Assembly: GCF_001027285.1 (NCBI RefSeq)
Contig: NZ_CP011509.1
Span: 12,114,501 to 12,178,500, forward strand
DNA: 64,000 bases
Direction: 5' to 3'
Source: Archangium gephyra
Lineage (GTDB): Bacteria > Myxococcota > Myxococcia > Myxococcales > Myxococcaceae
Of the stretch, positions 53,788-62,782 are shown piece after piece. The translations under genes were made by a program, and so were the position numbers. Every line of letters starts with the position of its first letter. Positions within the stretch are counted from its first letter, which is position 1. The notes below the pieces were generated by a model. It ran no database searches and had not been told where the DNA came from. It was given only the letters and a program-made list of their open reading frames with translations.

Positions 53788-54966
53788 ATGAAGAAGACAC
53801 TCACGGTCGTGACCCTGCTCGCCGCGGGGGCCAGCCAGGCAGCCGGCCTCGCCATCGACACCCAGGGAAGCCGGGCCACCGGCATGGGCTCGACGGGCGT
53901 GGCGAGCATGAGGGATGCCTCGTCCATCTACTACAACCCCGCGGGCATCCTGGGGGTGAACAAGCTGGACATCCAGCTCGGCGACTCGCTCATCCTGGGG
54001 CACCTGAGCTTCACCCCCCAGGGGTCGGACGTCGAGCAGACGCAGGATCCATCCTCGCCCCCGCCGCATGGCTACCTCGTCTATAAAATCACCGACCAGC
54101 TGGCCGCGGGCGTGGGTGTCTTCACGCCCTTTGGAGCCAAGAGCAAGTGGCCGGAGGACTTCGTGGGGCGGCAGATTGCCCGGGAGTCTCAGGTGGCCAC
54201 CTTCGACATCAACCCCACGGTGGCGTTCGCGCCGCTGAGCTGGCTGCGGCTCGGCGTGGGGTTCCAGGCGGTGTACGGCACACTCGACGCCAGCCGGCAG
54301 ACTCCCGGGGGCACGGGGGAGTTGGCGCTGTCCACCAGCACGTGGGGCATGGGCTACAACGCGGGCGTCCAGGCGGACCTGCTGCCGGGGATGCTGACGC
54401 TCGGCGCGCACTTCCGCAGCCGGGTGTTGATGTTCCTCGAGGGCGACGCGGACTTCTCGGGCCCGGTGTCCGCGGCGATCCCGGACCAGCCCGTCCGGCT
54501 GGACGTGGAGCTGCCGGCCTCGTTGGGGCTGGGTGTGGCCTTCACCCCGATGCAGAAGCTGCTGCTGGCCGCCGACGTCAACTGGGTGAAGTGGTCCAGC
54601 GTCCAACAGCTCCTCTTCGAGTTCGAGACGACGCCCACGCTCAACCAGCCCTCCGTCAAGAACTGGGAGGACCGGTGGAACTTCCACGTGGGCGGCGAGT
54701 ACATGGTGACGGACGCGCTGGCGGTGCGCGCCGGCTTCGTCTACGACCCGACGCCCTCTCCCGCGGCCACGCTCGCGCCGGACCTGCCGGATGCCGACCG
54801 CATCCGCGTCTCGCTGGGCGCCGGCTATGCCTTCTCCTCCTTCCATGTGGACGCGGGCTACCAGTTCGTCTCCTTCATGGAGAACGAGAGCACCTTCTCG
54901 CCGCTGCCAGGCACCTACAAGGGCTCGGCCCACGTGATTGGCCTGACGCTTGGTTACTCGCCCTGA
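53788..54966 (+). CDS. FadL/OmpP1-type outer-membrane transport protein
   Basis: A 392-residue protein. The signal is cut near GASQA. The N-terminus GLAIDTQGSRATGMGSTGVA with DASSIYYNPAGI is the FadL/TodX hatch signature. A barrel follows, with VGVFTPFGAKSKWPED near the ligand channel and final strand HVIGLTLGYSP. The family imports long-chain fatty acids or other hydrophobics. The Phe-terminal motif typical of barrels is replaced by YSP. The GAAGAAGGA sequence upstream of ATG 53788 supports the start. Confidence 0.88.
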   Translation: MKKTLTVVTLLAAGASQAAGLAIDTQGSRATGMGSTGVASMRDASSIYYNPAGILGVNKLDIQLGDSLILGHLSFTPQGSDVEQTQDPSSPPPHGYLVYKITDQLAAGVGVFTPFGAKSKWPEDFVGRQIARESQVATFDINPTVAFAPLSWLRLGVGFQAVYGTLDASRQTPGGTGELALSTSTWGMGYNAGVQADLLPGMLTLGAHFRSRVLMFLEGDADFSGPVSAAIPDQPVRLDVELPASLGLGVAFTPMQKLLLAADVNWVKWSSVQQLLFEFETTPTLNQPSVKNWEDRWNFHVGGEYMVTDALAVRAGFVYDPTPSPAATLAPDLPDADRIRVSLGAGYAFSSFHVDAGYQFVSFMENESTFSPLPGTYKGSAHVIGLTLGYSP

Positions 54967-55004
54967 CGCGCTCGCCCTGCTAGGGAGCACACCTGGGTGA
55001 AGAG

Positions 55005-55034
55005 GGGGCCCGGCACTACTGTGTGCCGGGCCCC
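55005..55034 (+). terminator. Terminator after the FadL-like gene
   Basis: A perfect 12-bp stem GGGGCCCGGCAC / GTGCCGGGCCCC with a 6-nt loop, followed by GTCGTTTCT. It separates the porin from the SEC-C gene, which starts 30 nt later. Confidence 0.85.
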
Positions 55035-55063
55035 GTCGTTTCTACTTCGAGAGGTGTGAGGAC

Positions 55064-56341
55064 ATGAGCCGCCAGAAGCCCGGACGCAACGACCCCTGCC
55101 CCTGCGGAAGTGGCAAGAAGTACAAGGCCTGCCATGCCGCCGAGGATCGCGCCCAGGAGGCGGCCGCCGCGCCCAAGCCCGCCGCGCATCCACTCGCGGC
55201 CGACCTGCAGGTGGCGCTGGACATGCTCGGGAGCGGAGACATGTCGCGCGTGTCCGAGAGGTTGGACCACCTGGGCGAGCTGCTGACGCAGTGGGGCCCG
55301 GGCCCGGGCCTGCGCTTCGACGCCGCGGCCTTCGACAAACACGTGTCACGGGAGCTGGAGCGGCTGGAGGACGCCGTGGGGAGGGACCCGGCGCAGGCGC
55401 GCAACACGTTGCGGCTGGGCACGGTGCGCGAGCTGGGAACGAAGGCGTTCCTGGAGAAGCTGCGGACCACGTTGCTGGTGCGGGCCACCACGGCGGGCCT
55501 GAGCGCGGAGGACCGGCAGGCGCTGTGCCTGGGAGCGCTGCTGGCCACCACGCCGAAGACGGGCAGCTTCCAGCCCGAGGACCGGCCCGTGCTGGACGTG
55601 GTGTTCGGCGTGCAGTTCCGCGAGTGGGGCGCCCGGCACGGCCAGGAGCTGGCCTCGAAGCTGGAGACGCTCGCCGAGCACGCGGACCTCTCGGACGAGG
55701 CGCGCGACGTGCTGCGCAAGGCGGGCGAGGGGGAGATGGAGCCGCTGGTGAAGTACGTGGAGTCGGATCCGGAGCTGGCCGCGCGCATCACCCAGGAGGC
55801 GAAGGATCGCTCGTCGCGGGTGGAGACGGCGATGCGCCAGAGCATGACTCCGTCTGTCTTCACGCCCGAGGAGCAGGTGTGGCTCACCAGCGTACTGTGG
55901 GAGCCATTGAATGCGCTGAAGATGCCGGGCATGGACGCGAAGGCCCGGAGCGCGGCGGTGTCCGGCTTCCTGGGCGCGGTGAGGGCGGCGCTGGACTCGG
56001 ACCGGGAGATGCTGCCGGGGATGCTGGAGCGGATGCGTGCGCAGGCGAAGGACACGGCGCTGAGCGAGACGGCGCGGGCCTTCTTCTCGGACGCGGCGGT
56101 GGCCTTCGAGGCGGAGCCGGTGCGGATGATATTGGCGGCGATCCTCACGTCGTACAGCGAGCCGCAGGCGCGCTCGGCGGAGGAGCAGGTGGTGAGGGCG
56201 GACCTGGAGGCGAAGACGAAGTGGACGGCGGAGGACCTGGAGCCGTACCGGAAGCTGCTGGAGGACATGAAGCTGCCCACGGCCGCCGAGCGGATCCGCC
56301 GCGCCCAGGAGTGGCTGCGAGCCCATCCCATCTCGATGTAA
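55064..56341 (+). CDS. SEC-C zinc-motif protein
   Basis: A 425-residue protein. The N-terminus carries a SEC-C motif: GRNDPCPCGSGKKYKACH with zinc ligands Cys12, Cys14, Cys23 and His24. SEC-C is best known from the SecA tail, where it contacts SecB and ribosomes, and is widespread in small accessory proteins. The rest is helical and acidic with no known family. Placement of the motif at the N-terminus rather than the C-terminus is unusual. It is monocistronic. Confidence 0.82.
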   Translation: MSRQKPGRNDPCPCGSGKKYKACHAAEDRAQEAAAAPKPAAHPLAADLQVALDMLGSGDMSRVSERLDHLGELLTQWGPGPGLRFDAAAFDKHVSRELERLEDAVGRDPAQARNTLRLGTVRELGTKAFLEKLRTTLLVRATTAGLSAEDRQALCLGALLATTPKTGSFQPEDRPVLDVVFGVQFREWGARHGQELASKLETLAEHADLSDEARDVLRKAGEGEMEPLVKYVESDPELAARITQEAKDRSSRVETAMRQSMTPSVFTPEEQVWLTSVLWEPLNALKMPGMDAKARSAAVSGFLGAVRAALDSDREMLPGMLERMRAQAKDTALSETARAFFSDAAVAFEAEPVRMILAAILTSYSEPQARSAEEQVVRADLEAKTKWTAEDLEPYRKLLEDMKLPTAAERIRRAQEWLRAHPISM

Positions 56342-56380
56342 GGGATTGCGGAAGAACAGAGGTCCTCGGGTTGCCCATCA

Positions 56381-56415
56381 CCCCTCGCCCCCCGGGAGAG
56401 GGACGGGGTGAGGGT
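56381..56415 (+). repeat. 35-bp dispersed GC-rich repeat
   Basis: A plus-sense copy with CCCCTCGCCC, CCGGGAGAGGG and CGGGGTGAGGGT. It lies between the convergent SEC-C and S41 genes and ends 8 nt before the S41 stop. Confidence 0.75.
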
Positions 56416-56423
56416 GTCTGGTT

Positions 56424-57845
56424 CTACGCTCGCTCCGTGAGAACCCGAGCGGCCCTGTTCAGCAGCTCGACGTCCCCGTGAAGAACATCATCCCGGGTGT
56501 ATCCGTGGAGGACATCCACCTCGACGCCCAGCCCCTCCAGGGGAACACCGCGCTTCGCGCCGACCCGGGTGGAGCGCAGCAGCGCCACGCGAATGTCCGC
56601 GCCACGGGCCAGGGGCCTCAACGGGCTGCCTGGCGCACGCGCCAGCAGGTGATGCCAGGACATGCGCGAGCCGCCCCCACCGGTATGCGAGTCGACGCCG
56701 AGGACCTTCCCGATGTGATGATCCTGGAAGCCCGCGATGAACAGCTCGGTGGCGCTGTAGCTCAGCGCATCGCACAAAAGGACCACCGGGCCCGTGTAGA
56801 CCCGCCCGAGACCGTTCACCTGCTCCACGGGGGTCAACGGAACGCCCTGGGAGAACACCTCATCGGAGCTGGCGCCTGAGTGGAGCGAGGGCCGCCACGG
56901 AGACCACTCCCCGCTGGACTCGCACAGCGCGCGTGTGAGGCCGGTCCGGCGCAGGGAAAACAGCGCCGGCTCGATACGGCTCGAGGTGAACAACTGGAGC
57001 AGACACTCCGCCGCGTGGATGGAGCCCCCGGCGTTGCCTCGCAGGTCGAGGATGAGCCCCGTCCCGGGCAGCTCGCGGACGCTCCGCTCGACCTCGCGGA
57101 CGAACCCCTCCACGTCGTCGGTGAAGAAGTCCGCTATCCGCAGATACCCCACCGTCCCATGGGCAGTCTCCACGCTCCGCAAGGACAGACACCCGGGCCT
57201 CCTGGCCTCCGGCCGCGCGCCGTCCTCCCGGACCAGCCAGGGGAGCTGGATGCCGGCCGGGCCCTTTTCTCCGAGGTACGTGAGGGACACGACGTCCTCG
57301 TCCGGCGGGAGGGCGTATTTCAGGGTGCGCTCGGTCAGCGAGGCCAGGGCCCGGCGCCATCGCGCCGGTTGATTCGCGCCCGCCGTTGTCATCGCGAGAC
57401 GCTGGAGCGTGTGGGCCAGGGGCTCGCCATTCCAGTGCGTCACCTCCACGCCGCGAACGAAGCCCCCGCCCAGGTCCGCTCCCGGCGCGAGCCCGCTCAC
57501 GAGGAAGCGCACCGCTCCCGATGCGTCGACGTACTCGCGCAGTTGGAAGGGAAGGAAGGCGGTGAACCTCGACCAGGGCTCCGGCAGGTCGACCATCGTG
57601 TGGAAGTCGCGCAGGCCGAGGGACAGCCGCAGCAAGGCCTCCCTGAACGAGGCGTCCTCCGGGTCGCGTGCGAGCTCCTCCTCGAGCAGCCGGACCTGCT
57701 CGAGGGGCCGCACTCCGAGCATGCGCTCCTTGAGCGGCAGGTGGACGTAGAACTGGTCGAGCACCACCCCCAGTTGGTGGACCAGGAGCCGCTGCTCGTC
57801 GCGGGACTCGAAGAGGCGGAGGCCGCGAATGGACGCCAGACGCAT
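56424..57845 (-). CDS. S41-family peptidase
   Basis: A 473-residue protein. The start is ATG 57845 with a GGGAG ribosome site; an upstream in-frame start overlaps the P450 side. There is no signal peptide. The core has TGLILDLRGNAGGSI (about 262-275) and VLLCDALSYSATELFIAG with Ser364 and Glu367 as the likely nucleophile region. LGVDSHTGGGGSRMS lacks the Lys used by Tsp/CtpA proteases, so a tricorn/TRI-type mechanism is more likely. A helical N-terminal region (about 20-130) takes the place of a PDZ domain. Substrate unknown. Confidence 0.8.
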   Translation of the reverse strand: MRLASIRGLRLFESRDEQRLLVHQLGVVLDQFYVHLPLKERMLGVRPLEQVRLLEEELARDPEDASFREALLRLSLGLRDFHTMVDLPEPWSRFTAFLPFQLREYVDASGAVRFLVSGLAPGADLGGGFVRGVEVTHWNGEPLAHTLQRLAMTTAGANQPARWRRALASLTERTLKYALPPDEDVVSLTYLGEKGPAGIQLPWLVREDGARPEARRPGCLSLRSVETAHGTVGYLRIADFFTDDVEGFVREVERSVRELPGTGLILDLRGNAGGSIHAAECLLQLFTSSRIEPALFSLRRTGLTRALCESSGEWSPWRPSLHSGASSDEVFSQGVPLTPVEQVNGLGRVYTGPVVLLCDALSYSATELFIAGFQDHHIGKVLGVDSHTGGGGSRMSWHHLLARAPGSPLRPLARGADIRVALLRSTRVGAKRGVPLEGLGVEVDVLHGYTRDDVLHGDVELLNRAARVLTERA

Positions 57846-57933
57846 GACTCCCGCCAGGGTGACAGTGAACTCCTTCGTGGGGAAGAGCACGGGCCCTATA
57901 ATCGGCTCGCGAGCACACGCCGGGACGAGCACC

Positions 57934-59154
57934 ATGTCATTCGCGGAGACCTACGATTTCTTTTCCCCGGAAGCCGTGTGGAATTCGCGGGCCTTCCTCC
58001 ACCGGATGCGCACCGAGGACCCCGTGTACTGGAGCGCCCAGTTCCGCGGCTGGGTGCTGACGCGCTACACGGACGTGCTCGCGGCGGCGAGGGATCGCCG
58101 GCTCGTTTCTCCTCCGGCAACGGGCTGGTTGGATCGCCTGCCCGCCGAGCTGAAGCCGCGCTTCCAACCGGCGCGAGACGCCCTCCGGTTCTGGGCGGGA
58201 CTCAGCGGAGAGCAGGACCACCTGGACTTCCAGCGGGCCCTGAAGAAGTACTTCACTCCCGCGCAGATGGACCGGCTGCGCCCGCGCGTGCAGCGGCTCA
58301 CCAGCACCCTGCTCGCCGAGACGCGAGACTCCGAGGTGCTGGAGGTGGTGGAGGAGCTGGCCCGTCCCCTGTCGGCCAGCGTCATCGGTGAGTTGCTCGG
58401 GCTGCCCGTGGAGGACCGCGCGCTGCTGCTGCGCTGGTCCACCGACATCAACAGCTTCTTCCAGCACGCGGACCTGGAGAGCCTGCATCGCGGCCAGCGC
58501 AGCCTGCTGGAGATGCAGGACTACATGCGCCCGCTCATCGAGGAGCGCCGCCGCGCGCCACGAGAGGACCTCGTCAGCGTCCTGGTGTCCCAGCAGGAGG
58601 GCTTCTTCGCGCGGGAGCCGGAGGCGGTCGTCGCCAACTGCGTGATGCTGCTCTTCAGCGGGCACGAGACCACCAGCCGGCTCATCTCCTCCGGGCTGCT
58701 GCTGCTGCTCGAGCACTCCGGGCAACAGGCGCTGCTGCGCGAGCGGCCCGAGTTGATGCCCTCGGCCATCGAGGAGATGCTGCGCTGGGAGGGGCCCACC
58801 AGCGGGATGACCCGCGTGAGCCGGGAGCCGCTGGAGCTGGGCGGCCGGCGGTTCGGCGCCGGGGAGACCTTCGTGCTCGTGTACCGGGCCGCCAGCCACG
58901 ACCCCGAGGCGTTCCCCGAGCCGGATACGTTCGACATCACCCGCCAGCCGAACCGGCACCTGTCCTTCGGGATGGGCGCCTTCGCGTGCCTGGGCTCGGC
59001 GCTGACGCGCATGGAGGCGGAGGTCTGCTTCCAGGCGCTGCTGGAGCACCTGCCCGGACTGCGCGCGGCCTTCGAGACACCCGACTGGGTGCCGCTGCCG
59101 CCCCTGAACCGGCGCCTGCGCTCGCTGCGCGTGACGGGGCGCCGGAAGGCGTGA
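57934..59154 (+). CDS. Cytochrome P450
   Basis: A 406-residue soluble, bacterial-type P450. The heme ligand is Cys352 in FGMGAFACLG. The I-helix oxygen-binding motif is FSGHETT (241-247). The K-helix ExxR is Glu281 to Arg284 (EEMLR). CYP number cannot be assigned. Such enzymes hydroxylate terpenes, polyketides and similar products. It converges with a small leader-peptide-like gene and lies next to a terpene-synthase-like operon, so it probably tailors that product. No ferredoxin gene is adjacent. Confidence 0.93.
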   Translation: MSFAETYDFFSPEAVWNSRAFLHRMRTEDPVYWSAQFRGWVLTRYTDVLAAARDRRLVSPPATGWLDRLPAELKPRFQPARDALRFWAGLSGEQDHLDFQRALKKYFTPAQMDRLRPRVQRLTSTLLAETRDSEVLEVVEELARPLSASVIGELLGLPVEDRALLLRWSTDINSFFQHADLESLHRGQRSLLEMQDYMRPLIEERRRAPREDLVSVLVSQQEGFFAREPEAVVANCVMLLFSGHETTSRLISSGLLLLLEHSGQQALLRERPELMPSAIEEMLRWEGPTSGMTRVSREPLELGGRRFGAGETFVLVYRAASHDPEAFPEPDTFDITRQPNRHLSFGMGAFACLGSALTRMEAEVCFQALLEHLPGLRAAFETPDWVPLPPLNRRLRSLRVTGRRKA

Positions 59155-59161
59155 GCACGGC

Positions 59162-59398
59162 TCAGCCCATGGGGCCGCTGCCTCCCGTGCCCCCCGGCAA
59201 GCCCTTCTCGTACGCGCCCATGAGCGCCTCCGGCGGTTGCGCGAGGGCGGCCTCGAGGCTCTTCAGGAACGCCTCCTCGCCCTCGATGGGGTAGCCGGCT
59301 TCCCGCAGGGCCTTCTCGGGGTTGGCGCTCAGCTTCTCGCGGAAGACCGCGTCGGAGATGGCGCGGCGGGTGATTTCGTCGATGCGCTTGCTGTCCAT
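59162..59398 (-). CDS. Nif11/NHLP-leader-like small protein (possible RiPP precursor)
   Basis: A 78-residue protein from ATG 59398 (GTGGAGAG upstream). Landmarks: RIDEITRRAISDAVFREKL, NPEKALREAGYPI and EGEEAFLKSLEAAL. This helical layout with F..L..NPE.AL..AG is typical of Nif11 or nitrile-hydratase-type (NHLP) leader regions of RiPP precursors. The C-terminus is a short Gly-rich tail ending LPGGTGGSGPMG, with a double-Gly as a possible cut site and almost no modifiable residues (one Thr, one Ser). No RiPP-modifying enzyme is adjacent, so it may be a non-peptide-product member of the family. It sits 33 nt after a methyltransferase gene on the same strand. Confidence 0.72.
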   Translation of the reverse strand: MDSKRIDEITRRAISDAVFREKLSANPEKALREAGYPIEGEEAFLKSLEAALAQPPEALMGAYEKGLPGGTGGSGPMG

Positions 59399-59431
59399 GG
59401 TGCTCTCCACTGTGACGAATGAAACCGGGGA

Positions 59432-60148
59432 CTACCGGGTCCGCTCGCGGCGGCCACGCGCGGTGAGGGCGGCCATCGGGATGCCCGGGGAATCAGGATA
59501 GGGGCTGAGCTCCACGCTGTCGAAGGCGGGCTCGAACATCGCGCGCATCACCTCCAGCGGCGGCGCGAGCACGTCCTCGTGCAGCTTGCCGTCGGGCTCC
59601 AGGAACGACCAGCGCGTGCCATCCGGCGAGCGCAGCGTCACCTCCGGCATGAGCCGGCCCTCGGCCTGCAGCGAGACGAAGCGCGCCGGATCGAACACGG
59701 GCAGGAAGACGGTGCCCCCCGGGCGCGTCCATTGCGTCAGCCGCTCCACGAGCCGCTCCACGTGCGCCACCGACTCCTGCAACCCATAGGCGCCCCACAT
59801 GCAGGTGGTGAGGGCGAAGCGCCCCTCGAACTCCGGACGCGGCGCGAGGAAGTCGCCCTCGACGAACAGCGTCCCGGGGTTGGCCTCGCGGGCCATCGCG
59901 AGCATGGCGGGAGACAGGTCGAGTCCCGCGCAGGTGATGTCCGGATGGCCGCGCCCGTGGCGCAGGAAGAAGCCGGTGCCACAGGCCACGTCCAGCCACG
60001 AGTCCGCCTGCATCGTGAGCATGCGGAGCAGGAAGAGCTCGATCCGCGTCTTCTCGCGGAAGCCGTACTGGGGGGTGTGGAGGAACGCGGCGTCGTAGCG
60101 GCGCGCGTACGCCTCGTCGTAGGTGGAGCGGACCTGGTCGGGTGTCAT
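59432..60148 (-). CDS. SAM-dependent methyltransferase
   Basis: A 238-residue class I methyltransferase. Motif I is LDVACGTGF (52-60). The acidic residue of motif II is in GLDLSPAM, and the ALTTCMWGAYGL segment is motif IV. The start ATG 60148 overlaps the stop of the terpene-synthase-like gene (ATGA), so the two are translated together. A small-molecule target is most likely, perhaps a terpenoid from the neighbouring enzyme. Confidence 0.88.
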   Translation of the reverse strand: MTPDQVRSTYDEAYARRYDAAFLHTPQYGFREKTRIELFLLRMLTMQADSWLDVACGTGFFLRHGRGHPDITCAGLDLSPAMLAMAREANPGTLFVEGDFLAPRPEFEGRFALTTCMWGAYGLQESVAHVERLVERLTQWTRPGGTVFLPVFDPARFVSLQAEGRLMPEVTLRSPDGTRWSFLEPDGKLHEDVLAPPLEVMRAMFEPAFDSVELSPYPDSPGIPMAALTARGRRERTR

Positions 60149-61137
60149 GGAGAGGCCTTCCCGCCGGCGAGCACCCAGCGGAGTTGAATCATCTTCGCTT
60201 CACGCGCCAGCTCGTCCAGCAGTTCCAGCCGCTCGCGCGTGTAGTCCGGGAATTCCGTGAGGCCGAGCGCCTCCGCGCTCTGGGCGGCACGGCCCTGCCA
60301 CACGGCCGAGGCCTCCAGCGTCTCGGCGAGGAGCCCCCGGCCGTAGAGCGCCTCACGCACGGTGCGGCGCGCGCTGTCCAGGGGCTCACCGCGCGTGAAG
60401 CCGGCGCGGGCGAGCAGGAACGTGCGGTGGCTGTTGGAGAGATCCCGCTGCCAACCGACCACATCGTTGGTCAGCCCGTAGGCGACACCGAGCTGATCCA
60501 CCAGCGTCTCGACGGTGGGCGCGAGCTCGCCACGGCCGGCGAGGAGGCACACGGCGAGCGCCGGTACGCGGGCGAAGGCCACCTTGCGCGCATGTTGCTC
60601 GAAGTGCGCGTCGGTGTACGGAGCGTCGGAGAGGAGCTGCTCGTGCTCCGCGAGCGTCCACCGGGTGAAGTCGAGCCAGGCCCGCTCGAAGGCCTCGCGG
60701 AAGGGGGCCGAGTCCCCGAGAAGTGCCTCCAGCAGGCGCGCCATCTCCCATCCACACACATTGCCGAGCAGCGTCTGCGAGCGGTCCGGGTGGGCCTCGT
60801 CGAGGAGGTCATCCTGGATGCGGATGTAGAGATACCCCCACATGGCGGCGGCCACGAGGCGCACCGTCACCGCCTCGGAGGGCGCGGAGGTGGGCTGCTC
60901 GCGCCGGAAGCGCTCGCGCAGCCACAGGGGGAGGAAGACGAGCGGCGGGGCGAGCCGGCTGGAGAAGTAGCCGCGGTGCCCCCTGTCCCCCTCGGAGATC
61001 CGCGCGAGGAAGCGGCCTGCCAGGGTATCGAGCGGGGGAGGCAGCGAGGAGAGCCGCTCTTCCAGGATGCTCCAGGCTGCGTCGAGGGTGGGCTGATGGG
61101 ACTGATAGTTTCGCAACGGTGCTCCGCCACCGAGCAT
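60145..61137 (-). CDS. Class I terpene-synthase/prenyl-synthase-like enzyme
   Basis: A 330-residue helical protein. The first metal motif is DDLLDE (109-114) in YIRIQDDLLDEAHP. The second is NDVVGWQRD (224-232), the position of the NSE/DTE triad with Gly in place of Ser/Thr and Asp in place of Glu. An Arg pyrophosphate sensor may be the Arg in ARVPALAV. Both metal sites are therefore present, so pyrophosphate ionisation is likely. Sequence does not separate a terpene cyclase from a prenyl transferase. It is the first gene of a minus-strand operon with a methyltransferase and the small leader-like protein. Confidence 0.78.
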   Translation of the reverse strand: MLGGGAPLRNYQSHQPTLDAAWSILEERLSSLPPPLDTLAGRFLARISEGDRGHRGYFSSRLAPPLVFLPLWLRERFRREQPTSAPSEAVTVRLVAAAMWGYLYIRIQDDLLDEAHPDRSQTLLGNVCGWEMARLLEALLGDSAPFREAFERAWLDFTRWTLAEHEQLLSDAPYTDAHFEQHARKVAFARVPALAVCLLAGRGELAPTVETLVDQLGVAYGLTNDVVGWQRDLSNSHRTFLLARAGFTRGEPLDSARRTVREALYGRGLLAETLEASAVWQGRAAQSAEALGLTEFPDYTRERLELLDELAREAKMIQLRWVLAGGKASP

Positions 61138-61196
61138 AGGGGTGCGAGCGGGGTGATGCAACGCGAGCCCCGCGACCCGCACGGCTCTTGGAGCGT

Positions 61197-62039
61197 ATGC
61201 TGTCGGTCACCATGACCGCGGCAAGCAAGACGACACCGGAAGCCGTAGCGCGGCACTACGACTACATCACGCCGTTCTACGAGATCATCGGCAGCAGGAG
61301 CCTGCACCTGGGCTATTGGCCCGCGGGTGAATCCGGCGGCACATTCGCCGAGTCCCAGCAGCGCTTCACGGACCTGATGATCCAACAGCTCGGGGCCCAG
61401 AAGGGCCACCGGGTGCTGGACATCGGGTGTGGGCTCGGGGAGCCGGCGACACGGCTGGCGCAGAGCAGCGGATGCATGGTGGAGGGAATCACCATCAGCC
61501 CACGGCAGGCCGCGCAGGCCGAGCGCTGGGCGAGCCTCCATGGGACGAGCGGGCAGACCTCGTTCATCTGCGGCAACGCCATGGCCCTGCCGTTCCAGAC
61601 CGGGTCATTCGATGCGGCGTGGGCGCTCGAGTCGATCTTCCACATGCCCGACCGGGCCGCGGTGCTGCGCGAGGTGGCGCGCGTCCTCCACCCGGGTGGA
61701 CGGCTGCTCATCGCGGACATCGTCGTCTCGGAGAAGGCGACGCCGGAGGACCAGGCCTTCCTCCAGCAGGCGTTCGTCGCCCGGAGCTTCATCAGCCCCG
61801 AGGACTACCCGTATCTCATCCGCGACACGGGCTACGAGGTCGAGCAGGTGCTGGACATCAGCCAGAACGTCATGGCGACCTTCGGTGCGGTGTCCGCCGC
61901 CATCCGGGAGAAGGAGGAGGAGGTGCGGCGGGCGTACAGCGATGAGTTCCTCGCGGCCATCCAGGAGCAATGGACGCGCATCACGGAGACCGCCATGCGC
62001 TGCATGGGCTACATCGTCCTCACCGCGAAGCGGGTGTGA
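61197..62039 (+). CDS. SAM-dependent methyltransferase (UbiE/prenyl-C-methyltransferase-like)
   Basis: A 280-residue class I enzyme. The start ATG 61197 follows CTTGGAGCG; ATG 61212 and TTG 61188 are also possible. Motif I is LDIGCGLGEP (74-83). The N-terminus RHYDYITPFYEIIGSRSLHLGYWP is typical of sterol/geranyl-diphosphate-type methyltransferases and related natural-product enzymes. It diverges from the terpene-synthase-like gene with 59 nt between starts, so the two are likely co-regulated. Methylation of a prenyl diphosphate before cyclisation, as in 2-methylisoborneol or sodorifen pathways, is one possibility; O-methylation is another. Confidence 0.85.
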   Translation: MLSVTMTAASKTTPEAVARHYDYITPFYEIIGSRSLHLGYWPAGESGGTFAESQQRFTDLMIQQLGAQKGHRVLDIGCGLGEPATRLAQSSGCMVEGITISPRQAAQAERWASLHGTSGQTSFICGNAMALPFQTGSFDAAWALESIFHMPDRAAVLREVARVLHPGGRLLIADIVVSEKATPEDQAFLQQAFVARSFISPEDYPYLIRDTGYEVEQVLDISQNVMATFGAVSAAIREKEEEVRRAYSDEFLAAIQEQWTRITETAMRCMGYIVLTAKRV

Positions 62040-62057
62040 GCGAAGGGGCCTGCGTGC

Positions 62058-62782
62058 TCACCCGCGCTGGAACACCAGGAAGTATTGGTCTGGTAGGAAG
62101 TCGTGCGTCAGGGTCTGCCGGTAGCCCGCCGCCTCCAGTTCCCCGCGCACCTGCTCGGGGGACAGCTTGTGCTCCCGGGGTGGCCCCTTGGGCGACTCCA
62201 CGCGGAAGTCGATGATCACCACCCGCCCCCGGGCCGCAGCTTCTCACCCAGCCGCTTCAGGTAGACCACCCGGTCGCCAATGTGGTGGTACGTGTCCACG
62301 ACGAGCGCCACGTCCACCGGCTCCGGCAGCTTCGCATCCCCCGGTTCGCCCAGCACCGCTTCCAGGTTGCCCAGGTTCTCGCGCTTCGCGCGCTCGCCCA
62401 TGTAGCGAACCATGTCCGGCTCGATGTCCACCCCGTATACCCGCCCCTGTGGCACCGCCCGCGCCAGCCTCACCGCGAAGTAGCCCGTCCCCGCTCCGAT
62501 ATCCGCCACCTTCGCGTCCGCCGGCAGGGACAGTGCCTTCACCACCTCGTCCGGCTTCTGCCACGCGTCGCGCTCCGGCTCCTCGAAGCGCTTCGCCCAC
62601 TCCTCCGCGTTCTCGAAGCGGTGCGGCATCCCTCCATGGTGCTCTCCGTGGGCGTGTCTCGTGTGAGCCGGTGCTTCGCCCGGCTCCGGGGATGCGCGGT
62701 GCGCGCAGGCCAGGGCTGACAGCAGCCATGCGGCGAAGAGGGTGCTCACGGCTCGGGGTCGGGGAAAGATGCTCGGGGTCAT
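62058..62782 (-). pseudogene. Exported methyltransferase lipoprotein, frameshifted
   Basis: The first part (62782-62216) encodes about 188 residues: a signal with likely lipid site Cys26 (ALAC), a His-rich stretch (40-54, HTRHAHGEHHGGMPH), and a class I methyltransferase with VADIGAGTGYF. It stops early at KLRPGGGW. In the neighbouring frame the expected continuation follows at once: VVIIDFRVESPKGPP, then QVRGELEAAGYRQTL, to a stop at 62058. One extra G in the GGGGG run at about 62228-62232 would restore the frame. It is either a real mutation or a base-calling error. Related intact proteins are exported, SAM-binding, of unknown substrate. Confidence 0.75.

Noticed and set aside
59162..59398. 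Lanthipeptide or lasso precursor
   Set aside because: There is no lanthionine, cyclase or peptidase gene nearby, and the tail has no Cys and only one Ser and one Thr.
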